Shown: positions 1-9,065, counted from the first letter of the stretch. The stretch: 64,000 nucleotides of DNA from an uncultured Flavobacteriales bacterium (GCA_946480085.1 CAMLHZ010000014.1:14700-78699); one strand, 5' to 3'. The notes: generated by a model not told the origin, from the letters alone. Numbers and translations are program-made.

Positions 1-595
1 AAGCCAACTCACGCATACGAGCGGCCAATGTATCGAAATTGTATTCTGTAAATTCGAAGATAGAACCATCCGGTTTAAACGTCACATATGTTCCGTGAAT
101 ATCAGAATTACCTACCTCACGAACTTCATACAATGGCTTACCAATGTTGTATTCTTGTTCAAAGATTTTACCATCACGGTGAACAACAGCATGTAAATGT
201 GTTGACAAAGCGTTCACACAAGAAACACCCACACCGTGCAAACCTCCGGAAACCTTGTAAGTATCTTTATCAAATTTACCACCGGCGTGTAGAACTGTCA
301 TTACAATCTCTAAAGCCGATTTCCCCTCTTTCGTATTGATACCCGTTGGAATACCACGACCATTATCTTTTACAGTAATAGAGTTGTCTTCGTTAATGAA
401 CACATCAATAGTGTCACAATGCCCCGCAAGCGCCTCATCGATAGAGTTATCAACCACCTCATAAACAAGGTGATGCAAACCTTTCACACCAACATCACCG
501 ATGTACATGGCTGGACGTTTACGAACAGCTTCTAGACCTTCTAATACCTGAATATTATCCGCTGAATAATCTTGATTCTTATTTTCTTGACTCAT
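1..595 (-). CDS. gyrB: DNA gyrase subunit B, N-terminal part (cut by window edge)
   Basis: This is the ATPase end of the type II topoisomerase subunit that drives negative supercoiling together with GyrA. About 198 residues are visible; the rest lies left of base 1. GHKL ATPase motifs are plain: [12 protein letters not shown] near residues 45-55 with the catalytic Glu and the Mg-binding Asn, DNGRGIP near 77-83, and the lid motif [15 protein letters not shown] further on. The N-terminal [17 protein letters not shown] is typical of GyrB/ParE. The start is the ATG at 595, preceded by a -7 box at 634-641. GyrB is preferred over ParE because of the close match to flavobacterial GyrB N-termini, but the discriminating C-terminus is not in the window. 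Confidence 0.93.
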   Translation of the reverse strand, partial: MSQENKNQDYSADNIQVLEGLEAVRKRPAMYIGDVGVKGLHHLVYEVVDNSIDEALAGHCDTIDVFINEDNSITVKDNGRGIPTGINTKEGKSALEIVMTVLHAGGKFDKDTYKVSGGLHGVGVSCVNALSTHLHAVVHRDGKIFEQEYNIGKPLYEVREVGNSDIHGTYVTFKPDGSIFEFTEYNFDTLAARMRELA

Positions 596-633
596 ATAAT
601 TAGTTCAATTTTTTGTCGAGTGACAAAGCGTAA

Positions 634-641
634 CAAATATA
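634..641 (-). promoter_or_regulatory. Promoter -7 box of gyrB
   Basis: On the minus strand this reads TATATTTG, an exact match to the Bacteroidota -7 consensus TAnnTTTG. It leaves a leader of roughly 30-35 bases before the gyrB ATG. No clear TTG -33 element is visible at the usual 17-23 base distance. Confidence 0.55.
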
Positions 642-665
642 CCATTTAATAAGGGTTTTAAACGA

Positions 666-693
666 AAAACGACCGGCCTAAACCGATCGTTTT
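666..693 (-). terminator. Terminator after the glutathione peroxidase gene
   Basis: The arms 666-676 and 683-693 pair around a 6-base loop; on the minus strand one pair is a U-G wobble. The minus-strand transcript continues into a U-rich tail. It sits 22 bases after the peroxidase stop codon and just ahead of the gyrB promoter. Confidence 0.7.
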
Positions 694-714
694 ATTAACA
701 AAATATCAACGTTT

Positions 715-1269
715 TTACTTGCCTTCAATCCATTTGATGATCTGAGGATCATTTGGTAAAGTTCGAGGCTCAACCACCTTCACCAATTTACCATTTTCGT
801 CAATCAAGTATTTCTGGAAATTCCACTTTACACTACTATCCTCAAAGCCATTTTGCGACTTCGTAGTAAGGTATTTATAGATTGCATCCATATCATCACC
901 TTTCACAGAAATCTTCGACATCATTTGAAAGCTCACACCATAATTCTTCTTACAGAAAGTGGCAATTTCATCGTTTGTGCCCGGCTCCTGAGACATGAAA
1001 TTATTTGCTGGAAAACCAATAATAACAAATCCCTGATCTTTATATTTCTTGTAAAGCTCTTCCAACTGTTCGTATTGCGGCGTTAATCCGCACTCAGAAG
1101 CTGTATTGACGATCATTACTTTCTTCCCTTTTAAAGAAGAAAAAGAGAAATCCTTCCCGTCAATCGTCTTACAACTTAAGCTGTAAAAATCTGTAGTTTG
1201 AGCACATGCTGTATTTACCAATAATAAAAATGCTCCTACAAGTCCAGTAACCAATCCTTTTAATTTCAT
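715..1269 (-). CDS. Glutathione peroxidase family protein (thiol peroxidase type), exported
   Basis: The product reduces peroxides with a cysteine; bacterial members usually use thioredoxin rather than glutathione (family knowledge). In 184 residues, a signal sequence covers 1 to about 24 and ends NTACAQ, followed by the GPx fold. The peroxidatic Cys60 lies in NTASECGLTPQY, Gln94 in FPANNFMSQEPG, and Trp149-Asn150 in VKWNF, completing the catalytic tetrad. Cys106 in TFCKKNYG is placed like the resolving cysteine of two-Cys GPx enzymes. Cys22 could be a lipid-attachment site, but Asn at -3 makes the lipobox poor, so periplasmic versus lipoprotein is open. It stands alone, divergent from the next gene, with its own terminator. 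Confidence 0.88.
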   Translation of the reverse strand: MKLKGLVTGLVGAFLLLVNTACAQTTDFYSLSCKTIDGKDFSFSSLKGKKVMIVNTASECGLTPQYEQLEELYKKYKDQGFVIIGFPANNFMSQEPGTNDEIATFCKKNYGVSFQMMSKISVKGDDMDAIYKYLTTKSQNGFEDSSVKWNFQKYLIDENGKLVKVVEPRTLPNDPQIIKWIEGK

Positions 1270-1440
1270 TTCCAGTTAAATAAGAAGTATACGTAAACAT
1301 ACGTTTTAATACTGAAAATTAGATTCCTGAATTAGCAGTTTTTTTGGAACTTTTTTTGATAAAATACGATTAAGTAAATAAACAGCCCTGAAAAAGGCTG
1401 AAACGCGGTAATTTTTAGAGTACAGAAGCTTCAATTCACA

Positions 1441-2295
1441 ATGAAATACTTTTCAACAATATTCATCTTTTTTGCATCTGCAGCACTTTGTAACGCCCAA
1501 ATTTCCGGTACATGGCAAGGTCTAATGATCAAAGAAGGAGAAAGCATTGACAAAGCCAAGATCATCTACTTCGATTTCACAAAAGAAGAAACATTCATTG
1601 GAAAATCGCGAGAAGAAGTCATTGCCAAAGAGGCTTATGCGTTAAGAAAACTAACCGGAACAATTGAAGGAAATAATGTTAGCTGCAAGCAAGGTCAGAT
1701 TGCCGAAAAGAAAGACATTAGTGGGAATAGATGGTGCTCTGTCGAATTCAAAATGTCCTATATAGATAGCAGCGGATATTTAACCGGAACCTACAAAAGC
1801 ATGGAATGCAAAGGAAATTCAGGAAAAATAATTTGCTACAGAAGCACAGAAAAACTTCAAACTGGAGCTACAAAACTCGCTTATCAAGCCTGGACAGTTT
1901 TCTACAAAGACGATCTTAAAAACAACAGAAAAGCACCTGAAATAAGACTAAAAGACAGAAAGAACTTTGCCTTTCAACCCATATTTTTCGACTTCGATCA
2001 AACCGAAATCAAACCGGAGTACTTCAATTTCCTAAACAGTATGGTTAAAGTTATTGACGGACATTCTGATCTTCGAATCAAAGTAATTGGTTACACCGAT
2101 TCAAAAGGATCCGACATATACAACGTCGATCTTTCCGAAAGACGCGCAAAAGCGATTATTGATTACTTCGTAAAGCAAGGACTATCAAAAGACAGAATTC
2201 AAATTGACTTTAGAGGCGAAGCAGATCCGAAAGGAGACAACAAAACAAGCGAAGGAAGGCAACAGAATAGACGCGTTGATTTCCAGTTTATCTAA
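1441..2295 (+). CDS. OmpA-family peptidoglycan-binding protein
   Basis: This is a 284-residue exported protein with a signal peptide of about 19 residues (ending CNAQ). The middle region, to about residue 175, has no family I recognise, though it contains IS.TWQGLMI and repeated TGT patterns reminiscent of lipocalin-like strands. The C-terminal 105 residues form an OmpA domain: FFDFDQTEIKP, then VIGYTDSKGSD, LSERRAKAI and NRRVDFQF. Such domains bind diaminopimelate in peptidoglycan, so it probably tethers the outer membrane or a periplasmic complex to the wall. Its stop codon directly abuts the stop codon of the convergent gene, with no terminator between them. Confidence 0.85.
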   Translation: MKYFSTIFIFFASAALCNAQISGTWQGLMIKEGESIDKAKIIYFDFTKEETFIGKSREEVIAKEAYALRKLTGTIEGNNVSCKQGQIAEKKDISGNRWCSVEFKMSYIDSSGYLTGTYKSMECKGNSGKIICYRSTEKLQTGATKLAYQAWTVFYKDDLKNNRKAPEIRLKDRKNFAFQPIFFDFDQTEIKPEYFNFLNSMVKVIDGHSDLRIKVIGYTDSKGSDIYNVDLSERRAKAIIDYFVKQGLSKDRIQIDFRGEADPKGDNKTSEGRQQNRRVDFQFI

Positions 2296-2976
2296 CTACA
2301 AATCAAGTGTCTTCTCATTTGACAGCGACAAATCCTCAGCAGGATCAATTAAGATGACTTTATTTATTCTTGGCTGAATAAACCATATTGCAATCGGAAA
2401 CATAAAAAGAAGAAAGAAGAAATCCCCTGCAAAATCACTGAACTTCACTTCCCGCTGTTCTTCAGCCATTTTAAGTGTTTTAGTAACGGTATAGGTCATG
2501 TTTAAAAAACAGAAAAGCATTATCGCCTGAATACCGATTACCCCCAAAACAAAACCAATTATGGTCATTGGATTAACAGAGTCCCCTTGCTTAAATACCC
2601 CAACAAAAAAGTTAAAAAAGTGAATTGGCAAATATGCCACGATCAATGTAAAGACCACAAACGCAACTTTAAACAGCATCAATCGAGGAAGTTTATCACT
2701 AGAACGGATAAATGCTCTCAATTTGGTTGCAACACTCCACATCCACAACAACTGAGGCATTGCCGCTAATAGAATCACAAAAGGCAAAACGTAAAAAATC
2801 CAGGAAAAGGTCTCTGGACTAATTGTTCCTTGATTGCCATTCCAATAATTCGTTTCAATCGTTGTAATTGCAGTAGCCATAAAAATCCCCATTACAGCTG
2901 CTGAGAAAAACGCGATTAAAACTAACGCAAGAAAAATTTGCCAATGTTTTGCTCTAAGAAAAATAGATTGTTTCAT
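2296..2976 (-). CDS. Hypothetical membrane protein with about five transmembrane helices
   Basis: The product has 226 residues and no family I recognise. Hydrophobic segments are visible at about residues 12-34, 57-80, 98-124, 134-160 and 183-203, with a charged C-terminal tail rich in Asp and Glu. The first helices resemble those of small DUF4271-like or generic Bacteroidota inner-membrane proteins, but no diagnostic motif is present. The start is the ATG at 2976; an in-frame TTG at 2991 lies in the neighbouring terminator and is unlikely to be used. It ends tail-to-tail with the OmpA gene. Confidence 0.7.
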   Translation of the reverse strand: MKQSIFLRAKHWQIFLALVLIAFFSAAVMGIFMATAITTIETNYWNGNQGTISPETFSWIFYVLPFVILLAAMPQLLWMWSVATKLRAFIRSSDKLPRLMLFKVAFVVFTLIVAYLPIHFFNFFVGVFKQGDSVNPMTIIGFVLGVIGIQAIMLFCFLNMTYTVTKTLKMAEEQREVKFSDFAGDFFFLLFMFPIAIWFIQPRINKVILIDPAEDLSLSNEKTLDL

Positions 2977-2992
2977 ACCACAAGTTAACAAA

Positions 2993-3026
2993 AAACCCTG
3001 ACCCCGTATGCACGGAATCAGGGTTT
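2993..3026 (-). terminator. Terminator after the TPR lipoprotein gene
   Basis: The arms AAACCCTGA (2993-3001) and TCAGGGTTT (3018-3026) pair perfectly; the minus-strand transcript continues into a run of U. It lies 20 bases after the stop codon at 3047 and also forms the upstream flank of the gene starting at 2976. Confidence 0.8.
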
Positions 3027-3046
3027 ATATTATAATAAGTTAATTC

Positions 3047-4744
3047 TTATTTAATGAAAGACAATGAAGCGTCATCAGCATACTTCAAGAACTCACGATC
3101 TTTAGCAGCTTTAGCTTTCCAAGCAGCATCTTTAGCGATAGCAGCTTTCAAGTTTTCAACAACCTTAGTCAAGTTTCCGTCACGAGAAGCAGCAATTGCT
3201 TTCAAGTAGTAACCTTGTCCAGATTCTTTGTCTTTAGAAGCGTCGATTGTTTTAACCGCAGCAGCGTTGTCTTTGTTCAACAATTGAGCAAGAGCTTTGT
3301 TGAATGTAGCCTCACCACCGAAAGAAGAAACAGCATCAGAATATTTACCATTTTGGATAGCAATAATTCCTTTGTTGTATTTCGTTTCTTCTGATCCACC
3401 AGCTGAAGCGAACAATTGAGAAGCTTTAGCACGATCTCCGTTTACTCCTGCAACAGCACCAAGGTTGTTTTTAGAGTATTCGTTGTTGTTCATTCCGTTT
3501 GCTTTCTCGAATTGAGATTTAGCCTCACCAACTTTACCTAATTGGTACAAAGCAGCTCCAACATTGTTAGCAGCACGCCAGTCAGAAGGATCTTTTTTCT
3601 CAGCCTCACGGTACAAACGCAATTTCTCGTTAACGTCAGTAGTCAAAGAAGCAGTGAACAACAATTCTTCTAAAGTCAATTTTTGTGGATCTGACATAGA
3701 GATTGATTTCAATTCTTCGTCAGAGTATCCTGTCAAATCGTAAACAACGTTTACTTCAGCACGACGTAACAATGGGAAAATTTCTTTATCCAACTCTGTA
3801 AACGACTTACCTAGGTTACGCATTTCCTTCTCACGAGTGTCAGGATCTGGGTACATTTGAAGTACACGTAGAATCAATTCTTTATCAGCTTGTTTGATCT
3901 TAGTGTTTTTCTCCAATTCAACTTTGAATCCGTCGAAATCTTCACCTTTACCAGCCAAGTTGTAAATCTCAGTTTGACCTTTGTCATTCTTAGATTTTTT
4001 AGCCAACTCCATAGTTGCAGTTTTAGCTGAACCTGAACGATCAGAAGATAACGTTCCGTTCTTAGCAACCTCACCTTCTGGAGAAGCAAAACCTGTAATG
4101 TTAATTGACTTAACATTGATTTTCGGGTTAGATTGAGCTGCTGTCAACCAAGTTCCTAAATCAACGATATCTTTATCTTTCCACTCAGTTTTACGAACGT
4201 CAAACTTAGCTTGCTCGTAGTTGAACTGTGCTTTTGTTCCTTGCTCAGTAACACGTTGGAAGTTATCCTTAGCGTACATTACACGGAAATCTTTATTCAC
4301 TAAAAGTGGAGTAATGATAGTTCCTTTACAGATAACTGAATCTTTGAACTTATCTTTCTTCTCTTTACCTCCTTTGTATACTTTACCAGTAACTTTCAAG
4401 TCTGTGTATTCAAACTCTGGTTTGTAAGCCACAACATCGCTGTATTTTACAGTTCCACCAGATTTGTACTGAATCACGTTTCCATTACCTGTAGCTTTTT
4501 CTCCTTGAATCGTTAACGTTTTCAAGGCAGTATTACCCAACATTGGAGTAATTTCTGCAGATGCCTTCTTCTTAATTCCTTTTGTAGGTAGCTTAACTTC
4601 TACATTCACACGTACGCTGTCAGCGTGCATTTCAAGCGGACATGGTGTAACTGTATAAGATACATCCTTTAATAAATCACAGCTTGAAAAAACTGATCCA
4701 GCCGCCACAACTAAAGCTAAACCTTTGATACTTTGCTTTTTCAT
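3047..4744 (-). CDS. TPR lipoprotein with a degenerate OmpA-like segment
   Basis: This 565-residue protein has a signal ending SVFSSC, so Cys near residue 21 is probably lipidated. Residues about 25-165 form a beta-rich N-terminal domain. Around 205-240 the sequence SINITGFASPEGEVAKNGTL, followed by a Ser/Arg-rich stretch, resembles the SPEG variant of OmpA-like domains in Bacteroidota. From about 350 onward come TPR-like helix pairs (DWRAANNVGAALYQLGKVGEA, then ANGMNNNEYSKNNLGAVAGV, GYYLKAIAASR), likely a protein-protein scaffold. I take the ATG at 4744 as start; the in-frame TTG two codons upstream is weaker. No function is known to me. It is a single-gene unit with its own terminator. Confidence 0.78.
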   Translation of the reverse strand: MKKQSIKGLALVVAAGSVFSSCDLLKDVSYTVTPCPLEMHADSVRVNVEVKLPTKGIKKKASAEITPMLGNTALKTLTIQGEKATGNGNVIQYKSGGTVKYSDVVAYKPEFEYTDLKVTGKVYKGGKEKKDKFKDSVICKGTIITPLLVNKDFRVMYAKDNFQRVTEQGTKAQFNYEQAKFDVRKTEWKDKDIVDLGTWLTAAQSNPKINVKSINITGFASPEGEVAKNGTLSSDRSGSAKTATMELAKKSKNDKGQTEIYNLAGKGEDFDGFKVELEKNTKIKQADKELILRVLQMYPDPDTREKEMRNLGKSFTELDKEIFPLLRRAEVNVVYDLTGYSDEELKSISMSDPQKLTLEELLFTASLTTDVNEKLRLYREAEKKDPSDWRAANNVGAALYQLGKVGEAKSQFEKANGMNNNEYSKNNLGAVAGVNGDRAKASQLFASAGGSEETKYNKGIIAIQNGKYSDAVSSFGGEATFNKALAQLLNKDNAAAVKTIDASKDKESGQGYYLKAIAASRDGNLTKVVENLKAAIAKDAAWKAKAAKDREFLKYADDASLSFIK

Positions 4745-4795
4745 ATTCAATTGTTAGTTTCTATTCGATTAAAATAAAATTCCGTGCAATAATAA

Positions 4796-5332
4796 TCATT
4801 TTTTCGTTTGACCGCCAATCCTTTGAATTTTCTTTGAAAAATCAATGTTTGTAACTACCAAATTAATTTGGCTATCATCTTCACACATTTCAAGTAAATC
4901 ATTTACCGAAATTCTTCGCAACGGATGGATAAACAAGGGGTTTAACTCGTTCAAAGGCAACAGCACAAATTTTCGCTCACACATTTTTTCGTGTGGTATA
5001 TGAAGATTTGCCATGTGTATAACTTTTTCATCGACAAACAAGATGTCTATATCGATAATTCTCGATTCATAGCCCACTGACGTTTTTGGCTTTCTGCCAA
5101 TTTCCACTTCAATAGTCTGCGTTATTTCCAACAAATTGATTGCCTCTCCATCAAAGTCACAAGCCACAACCATGTTGTAGAACGAATTTTCTGATTCAAA
5201 TCCCCACGGCTCTGTTTCATAAACAGAGGAAACCGCTCTTAATCGAATTCCTTTCTGTTCGCAAAGAACAATGGCATTCACTAAGTTCTGAAGCCGATCG
5301 CCAATATTTGTTCCAAGTGATAAATAGATCAT
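4796..5332 (-). CDS. folK: 2-amino-4-hydroxy-6-hydroxymethyldihydropteridine pyrophosphokinase
   Basis: HPPK transfers pyrophosphate from ATP to 6-hydroxymethyl-dihydropterin, a cytosolic step of folate synthesis. The 178 residues begin with the typical YLSLGTNIGDR, and contain the substrate-binding YETEPWG near 38-44, FYNMVV near 51-56, and the magnesium motif RIIDIDILF with Asp94 and Asp96. LHIPHEKMCERKFVLLPL near residues 105-128 is also characteristic. Length is slightly above the 160 usual, with a short C-terminal extension. It is divergently arranged with sppA; the two share a 123-base intergenic region holding a -7 box for each. In many flavobacteria folK and sppA are neighbours, which fits. 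Confidence 0.95.
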   Translation of the reverse strand: MIYLSLGTNIGDRLQNLVNAIVLCEQKGIRLRAVSSVYETEPWGFESENSFYNMVVACDFDGEAINLLEITQTIEVEIGRKPKTSVGYESRIIDIDILFVDEKVIHMANLHIPHEKMCERKFVLLPLNELNPLFIHPLRRISVNDLLEMCEDDSQINLVVTNIDFSKKIQRIGGQTKK

Positions 5333-5339
5333 TTCAGCA

Positions 5340-5347
5340 CAAAGCTA
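5340..5347 (-). promoter_or_regulatory. Promoter -7 box of folK
   Basis: The minus strand reads TAGCTTTG, an exact TAnnTTTG match ending 7 bases before the folK ATG. Transcription would start at or within a base or two of the start codon, giving a leaderless or nearly leaderless mRNA. Confidence 0.5.
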
Positions 5348-5426
5348 ATCAATGTGGTTACACAAAATCAACTCACAATAATTGTGAATATGCTTTCGCA
5401 TAGATTTCAAAACTGCAACTCATTTA

Positions 5427-5434
5427 TATATTTG
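5427..5434 (+). promoter_or_regulatory. Promoter -7 box of sppA
   Basis: The sequence TATATTTG is an exact -7 consensus match, 21 bases before the ATG at 5456. Because it lies inside the longer open frame that starts at 5354, it argues for the shorter start of sppA. Confidence 0.6.
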
Positions 5435-5455
5435 TTGAAACTCAAATTTAGAAGT

Positions 5456-7234
5456 ATGTCTAACTCTACTAAAATTTCATTCTGGAGAATTTTCTGGCCA
5501 TCTGTTGTCGCAGGTTTGGTATTATCTATTTTCGGATGGATATTTTGGATCGTTGTATTGTCAGCAGCCATGTCTGACGAACCTGAAGTAAAGGATTCAA
5601 CGGTTTTACACCTGGAACTAAGTGGTCAAATAGCAGAAAGAAGCGACAGTAAATTCAATCCAAGTGCAATTGGAGTAGATTCGAAATTAGGTTTAGCCGA
5701 TATTCTTACAGGAATTAAAAAAGCTGCAGAAGATGACGATGTATCCGGAATCTATCTTGATTTAGGAAACCTTTCTTGTGGATACTCAAGTGCAAGAGAA
5801 ATTCGAAATGCGCTTATTGAATTTCAAAAGGGAGAAAAATTCTGTATCGCTTACCTGCATGGAGAAGTAATTACTCAAAAACAATATTACATCGCTTCAG
5901 CTGCCGAAAAATGTTACGGATTCAAAAATTCGAACATGGAATTGGTTGGACTTGGAGCAGAGCTGACTTTTTACAAAAAGCTGTTCGACAAATTTGGTCT
6001 GGAAATGCAAGTAGTCAGAGGATCTAACAACGACTTCAAAAGTGCTGTTGAACCTTACTTCAGAGAAAACATGAGTGATTCAAGCCGACTTCAGATCAAT
6101 AGATACATGCAATCTATTTGGAGCACTGTTTCAACAGACATTTCAAAAAGCAGAAAATTAAAAGGGAATAAACTGAATACAATTGTAGAAAACGTGGCAG
6201 TTCGCGACGTAGAAGATGCCGTTGAACAAAAACTGATCGACAAAGCCATTTATGAAGATGAAATGGAAGCCATTTTGGTGAAGCAATCAGGAATAGAATC
6301 TATTCAGGACCTGGAAATGTTTGAAGACTATGCGAAATCAAACTTCAAAACTGAGCAATTAATCATTCAGCAGGCTGATAATGCCAACGTTGCAGTAGTT
6401 GTAGCAGAAGGAGCTATTATGGTTGGTGGAAATGAAGTTTCTTCACGCAAAATTTGCCGTTATTTTAGAGAGATTCGCAACAACGACAAGATAAAGGTAG
6501 TTGTTTTTAGAGTAAACAGTCCAGGCGGAAGCGCTTTAGCATCGGAAGAAATTTGGAGAGAAGTAATGCTTACTAAAAAGAAGAAAAAAGTCATCATTTC
6601 CATGGGAGATGTTGCGGCATCGGGCGGATATTACATTTCAACTCCGGGCAACAGAATTTTTGCTGAACCAAGTACAATTACAGGTTCAATTGGTGTTTTC
6701 GGAACAATTCCTTATACAGGCGCTGCGTTGGAAAACAATCTTGGATTGACATTCGATCGTGTTCAAACACATTCACATTCGGTTTTAAGTTTAAATCGCA
6801 GATTAACACCTGAAGAACTATTACTTGTTCAAAACGAAGTAGACGATATTTATCTTCAATTTAAACAACGTGTAGCCGACGGACGAAAGTTAACTTTAAA
6901 AGAAGTTGAACGCTTGGCTCGCGGAAGAGTTTGGACTGGTCAGGATGCTTTGAAGTATGGTTTGGTAGACGAATTAGGTGGTTTTGAAGATGCGCTTGCT
7001 TATGCTATTAAAGAAGCAAAAATAAAGAATCCGGTAATTCTGTATTATCCAAAAGAAAAAGAGTCTGCATTGGATACCTTCCTCGAAGAATTCAATAAAA
7101 ATGAGGATGTACAGGGAAGTATCAAGCAAAGTAAACTTCAGATCTTAAAGGACGATTGGTTTGAGCGAATTCAGTTATTGGAACAATTCAATGGAATTCA
7201 AATGCGCCTGCCATACCAAGTGGAAATTTATTAA
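5456..7234 (+). CDS. sppA: Signal peptide peptidase SppA, 67K type
   Basis: This membrane-anchored serine protease degrades signal peptides left in the inner membrane. It has 592 residues from the ATG at 5456; an upstream in-frame GTG at 5354 would add 34 residues that read through the promoter, so I reject it. A single N-terminal membrane helix (about residues 8-40) is followed by two tandem S49 domains, as in the long form of the family. The catalytic lysine is Lys152 in ASAAEKCY in the first domain, and the nucleophile is Ser389 in GDVAASGGYY in the second, preceded by VNSPGGSALASE. The following murB gene is 40 bases downstream with its own -7 box. Confidence 0.94.
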   Translation: MSNSTKISFWRIFWPSVVAGLVLSIFGWIFWIVVLSAAMSDEPEVKDSTVLHLELSGQIAERSDSKFNPSAIGVDSKLGLADILTGIKKAAEDDDVSGIYLDLGNLSCGYSSAREIRNALIEFQKGEKFCIAYLHGEVITQKQYYIASAAEKCYGFKNSNMELVGLGAELTFYKKLFDKFGLEMQVVRGSNNDFKSAVEPYFRENMSDSSRLQINRYMQSIWSTVSTDISKSRKLKGNKLNTIVENVAVRDVEDAVEQKLIDKAIYEDEMEAILVKQSGIESIQDLEMFEDYAKSNFKTEQLIIQQADNANVAVVVAEGAIMVGGNEVSSRKICRYFREIRNNDKIKVVVFRVNSPGGSALASEEIWREVMLTKKKKKVIISMGDVAASGGYYISTPGNRIFAEPSTITGSIGVFGTIPYTGAALENNLGLTFDRVQTHSHSVLSLNRRLTPEELLLVQNEVDDIYLQFKQRVADGRKLTLKEVERLARGRVWTGQDALKYGLVDELGGFEDALAYAIKEAKIKNPVILYYPKEKESALDTFLEEFNKNEDVQGSIKQSKLQILKDDWFERIQLLEQFNGIQMRLPYQVEIY

Positions 7235-7262
7235 CCCGAATTCAGGTTATTAAGACTTTGGT

Positions 7263-7270
7263 TAATTTTG
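7263..7270 (+). promoter_or_regulatory. Promoter -7 box of murB, four bases before the ATG
   Basis: The sequence TAATTTTG matches TAnnTTTG and ends exactly 4 bases before the murB ATG, so the transcript would begin at about the start codon. No good -33 element is visible. Confidence 0.45.
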
Positions 7271-7274
7271 CAGC

Positions 7275-8282
7275 ATGATACAACGCAACGCCCAGCTTAA
7301 AGGCTATAATACATTTGGGATTTCAGCTATTGCCTACGGTTTTGGGACCTTTACTTCGGTTGATGAATTAAGAGTTTTACTACCGGAAAGAAAATCTTTT
7401 AATGATTTGCTGGTTCTGGGCGGCGGAAGCAACATCCTATTTACTAAAGATGTAGATGCTCTTGTATTACGCAATGAAATTACAGGAATCGAAGTTGTGG
7501 AAGAAACATCAGAGTATGTCATTCTTAAAGCAGGTTCAGGAGTTGTATGGCACGATTTCGTTATGCACACAGTGAATCAGAATCTGGGAGGAATAGAAAA
7601 TCTGAGCTTGATTCCCGGAAGTGTTGGTGCTAGCCCAATGCAGAATATTGGTGCTTATGGTGTCGAAATTAAGGATGTATTCGAATCATTGGAAGCTCTG
7701 AATATTGAAACAGGAGAATTGAGACATTTCTCAGCACAAGAATGTAAATTTGGTTACAGAGAAAGTGTTTTTAAACGAGAATTAAAGAATCAATTCGTTA
7801 TTACTCATGTTAATTATCGACTTTCGAAGAATCCTGTTCTACAAACTTCGTATGGCGCAATTAAAGACGAACTAGCTGCTCAGGGGAATCAACCAAGCAT
7901 CAAAAACATTAGTGAAGCTGTAATCGCTATTCGAAATAGCAAGTTGCCGAATCCGAAAGATCTAGGAAACGCAGGGAGTTTCTTCAAAAACCCTGTTGTA
8001 TCAGCCGAATTTGCAAACAACTTAGCGACTAAATATCCAGACATGCCAAAATATGCGCAAGCAGATGGATCCGTTAAACTTGCCGCAGGTTGGATGATTG
8101 AACAAGCTGGATGGAAAGGAAAACGTGTTGGTGAATGCGGAGTCCACACCAAACAAGCTCTTGTCCTGGTCAATTATGGTGGTGCGACCGGAAACGAGAT
8201 TTACCAGCTTTCGACCGCTGTTTTGGAAGCCGTAAAAGACAAATTTGGCGTTGAATTGGAACGTGAGGTAAATATCTGGTAG
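7275..8282 (+). CDS. murB: UDP-N-acetylenolpyruvoylglucosamine reductase
   Basis: MurB reduces UDP-GlcNAc-enolpyruvate to UDP-MurNAc using NADPH and FAD, the second committed step of peptidoglycan precursor synthesis in the cytosol. The 335 residues show the FAD-binding LVLGGGSNILF near 46-56, LSLIPGSVGASPMQNIGAYG near 111-131, the YRES segment near 157-160, the proton donor Ser235 in NAGSFFKNP, and the C-terminal EREVNIW with Glu331. The extra loop between the FAD and substrate domains puts it in the E. coli-like type I group. It follows sppA in the same direction but seems separately transcribed. Confidence 0.96.
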   Translation: MIQRNAQLKGYNTFGISAIAYGFGTFTSVDELRVLLPERKSFNDLLVLGGGSNILFTKDVDALVLRNEITGIEVVEETSEYVILKAGSGVVWHDFVMHTVNQNLGGIENLSLIPGSVGASPMQNIGAYGVEIKDVFESLEALNIETGELRHFSAQECKFGYRESVFKRELKNQFVITHVNYRLSKNPVLQTSYGAIKDELAAQGNQPSIKNISEAVIAIRNSKLPNPKDLGNAGSFFKNPVVSAEFANNLATKYPDMPKYAQADGSVKLAAGWMIEQAGWKGKRVGECGVHTKQALVLVNYGGATGNEIYQLSTAVLEAVKDKFGVELEREVNIW

Positions 8283-8566
8283 TTCATTTACCCAAAATGA
8301 ATATTTGCGTCAACTAAACGAATATTTCGCCACATCTTTTCTTCGAAACCCTTTTTTCAATGAAAAGACCTATGCCTGCATAATAACCCGAACACCATTC
8401 AAAAACCACTGTTAATCAAAACATTACATAAATCACAGATCGCATCTTCCATTTGTTAGTATTCCCACAAAATTGGAATTTATACCACAAGTCCATATAT
8501 TAATTAAAGAAACGGAAAAACGATTCCGATGCAGAATTGAAATGTTGAACTTAAACTTGTTGACTT

Positions 8567-8974
8567 ATGAAAACGCTACTAACATGGGTCTTGACGATTA
8601 CGACTACTTCCCTGGTATTCGGTCAAAAAATGGTTACAACGAAAGCAGAGTGCGATTTGGCAACCCAACGCTATATCGAACAAAACTATTCGGTTGACGA
8701 TCAGCTTGCTCTTCAAAATGATGTTGAACAACTCAGCATTTTGAATTACATGTACGCTTCGTCATACACATTTGCTACAAATCAAATGGTGCTGAAGTCC
8801 CAAAAGGCACAATTTGATTTAAAGAAGTATGAAAAATACAGACAGCAATCGTGTAACACAACTGTTTTTGACGACGCCAGCGGACTTACAGTCACACTTT
8901 ATTCTTGGGATGAAGTACATCGTCGGATAAACGAAATTAAAGCACAATATCAATTAGCATCAAACCCTAAATAA
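8567..8974 (+). CDS. Small exported protein of unknown function
   Basis: I do not recognise this 135-residue protein. It begins with a clear signal peptide (about residues 1-19, ending SLVFGQ), and the mature part is polar and helical with two cysteines that could form a disulphide. The middle SILNYMYASSYTFA is the only moderately hydrophobic stretch. A sequence one mismatch from the -7 consensus (TAAACTTG, 8552-8559) lies 7 bases before the ATG. A strong terminator follows 29 bases after the stop, so it is a single-gene unit. An overlapping frame at 8473-8697 lacks any such support. Confidence 0.65.
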   Translation: MKTLLTWVLTITTTSLVFGQKMVTTKAECDLATQRYIEQNYSVDDQLALQNDVEQLSILNYMYASSYTFATNQMVLKSQKAQFDLKKYEKYRQQSCNTTVFDDASGLTVTLYSWDEVHRRINEIKAQYQLASNPK

Positions 8975-9003
8975 CTATTCCACTACACTACTACTACTTA
9001 GAA

Positions 9004-9025
9004 AGGTCCGGCGTTCCCCGGACCT
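9004..9025 (+). terminator. Rho-independent terminator after the small exported protein gene
   Basis: The arms AGGTCCGG (9004-9011) and CCGGACCT (9018-9025) enclose a 6-base loop and are followed by TTTTGTTTTT. A textbook terminator for the plus strand. Confidence 0.88.
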
Positions 9026-9065
9026 TTTTGTTTTTCAAAAAATACTTACCTTGAAATCAAAAAAA

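Noticed and set aside
5354..5455. N-terminal extension of sppA from a GTG
   Set aside because: It would translate through the -7 promoter box and add residues before the membrane anchor.
8283..8566. Longest gene gap checked for tRNA, small RNA or attachment site
   Set aside because: No cloverleaf, no strong hairpin, no direct repeat beyond a short GAATATTT recurrence.
8473..8697. 74-codon frame overlapping the small exported protein gene
   Set aside because: Another frame of the same DNA without signal peptide or family pattern; the 8567 gene has a clear signal peptide and a terminator.
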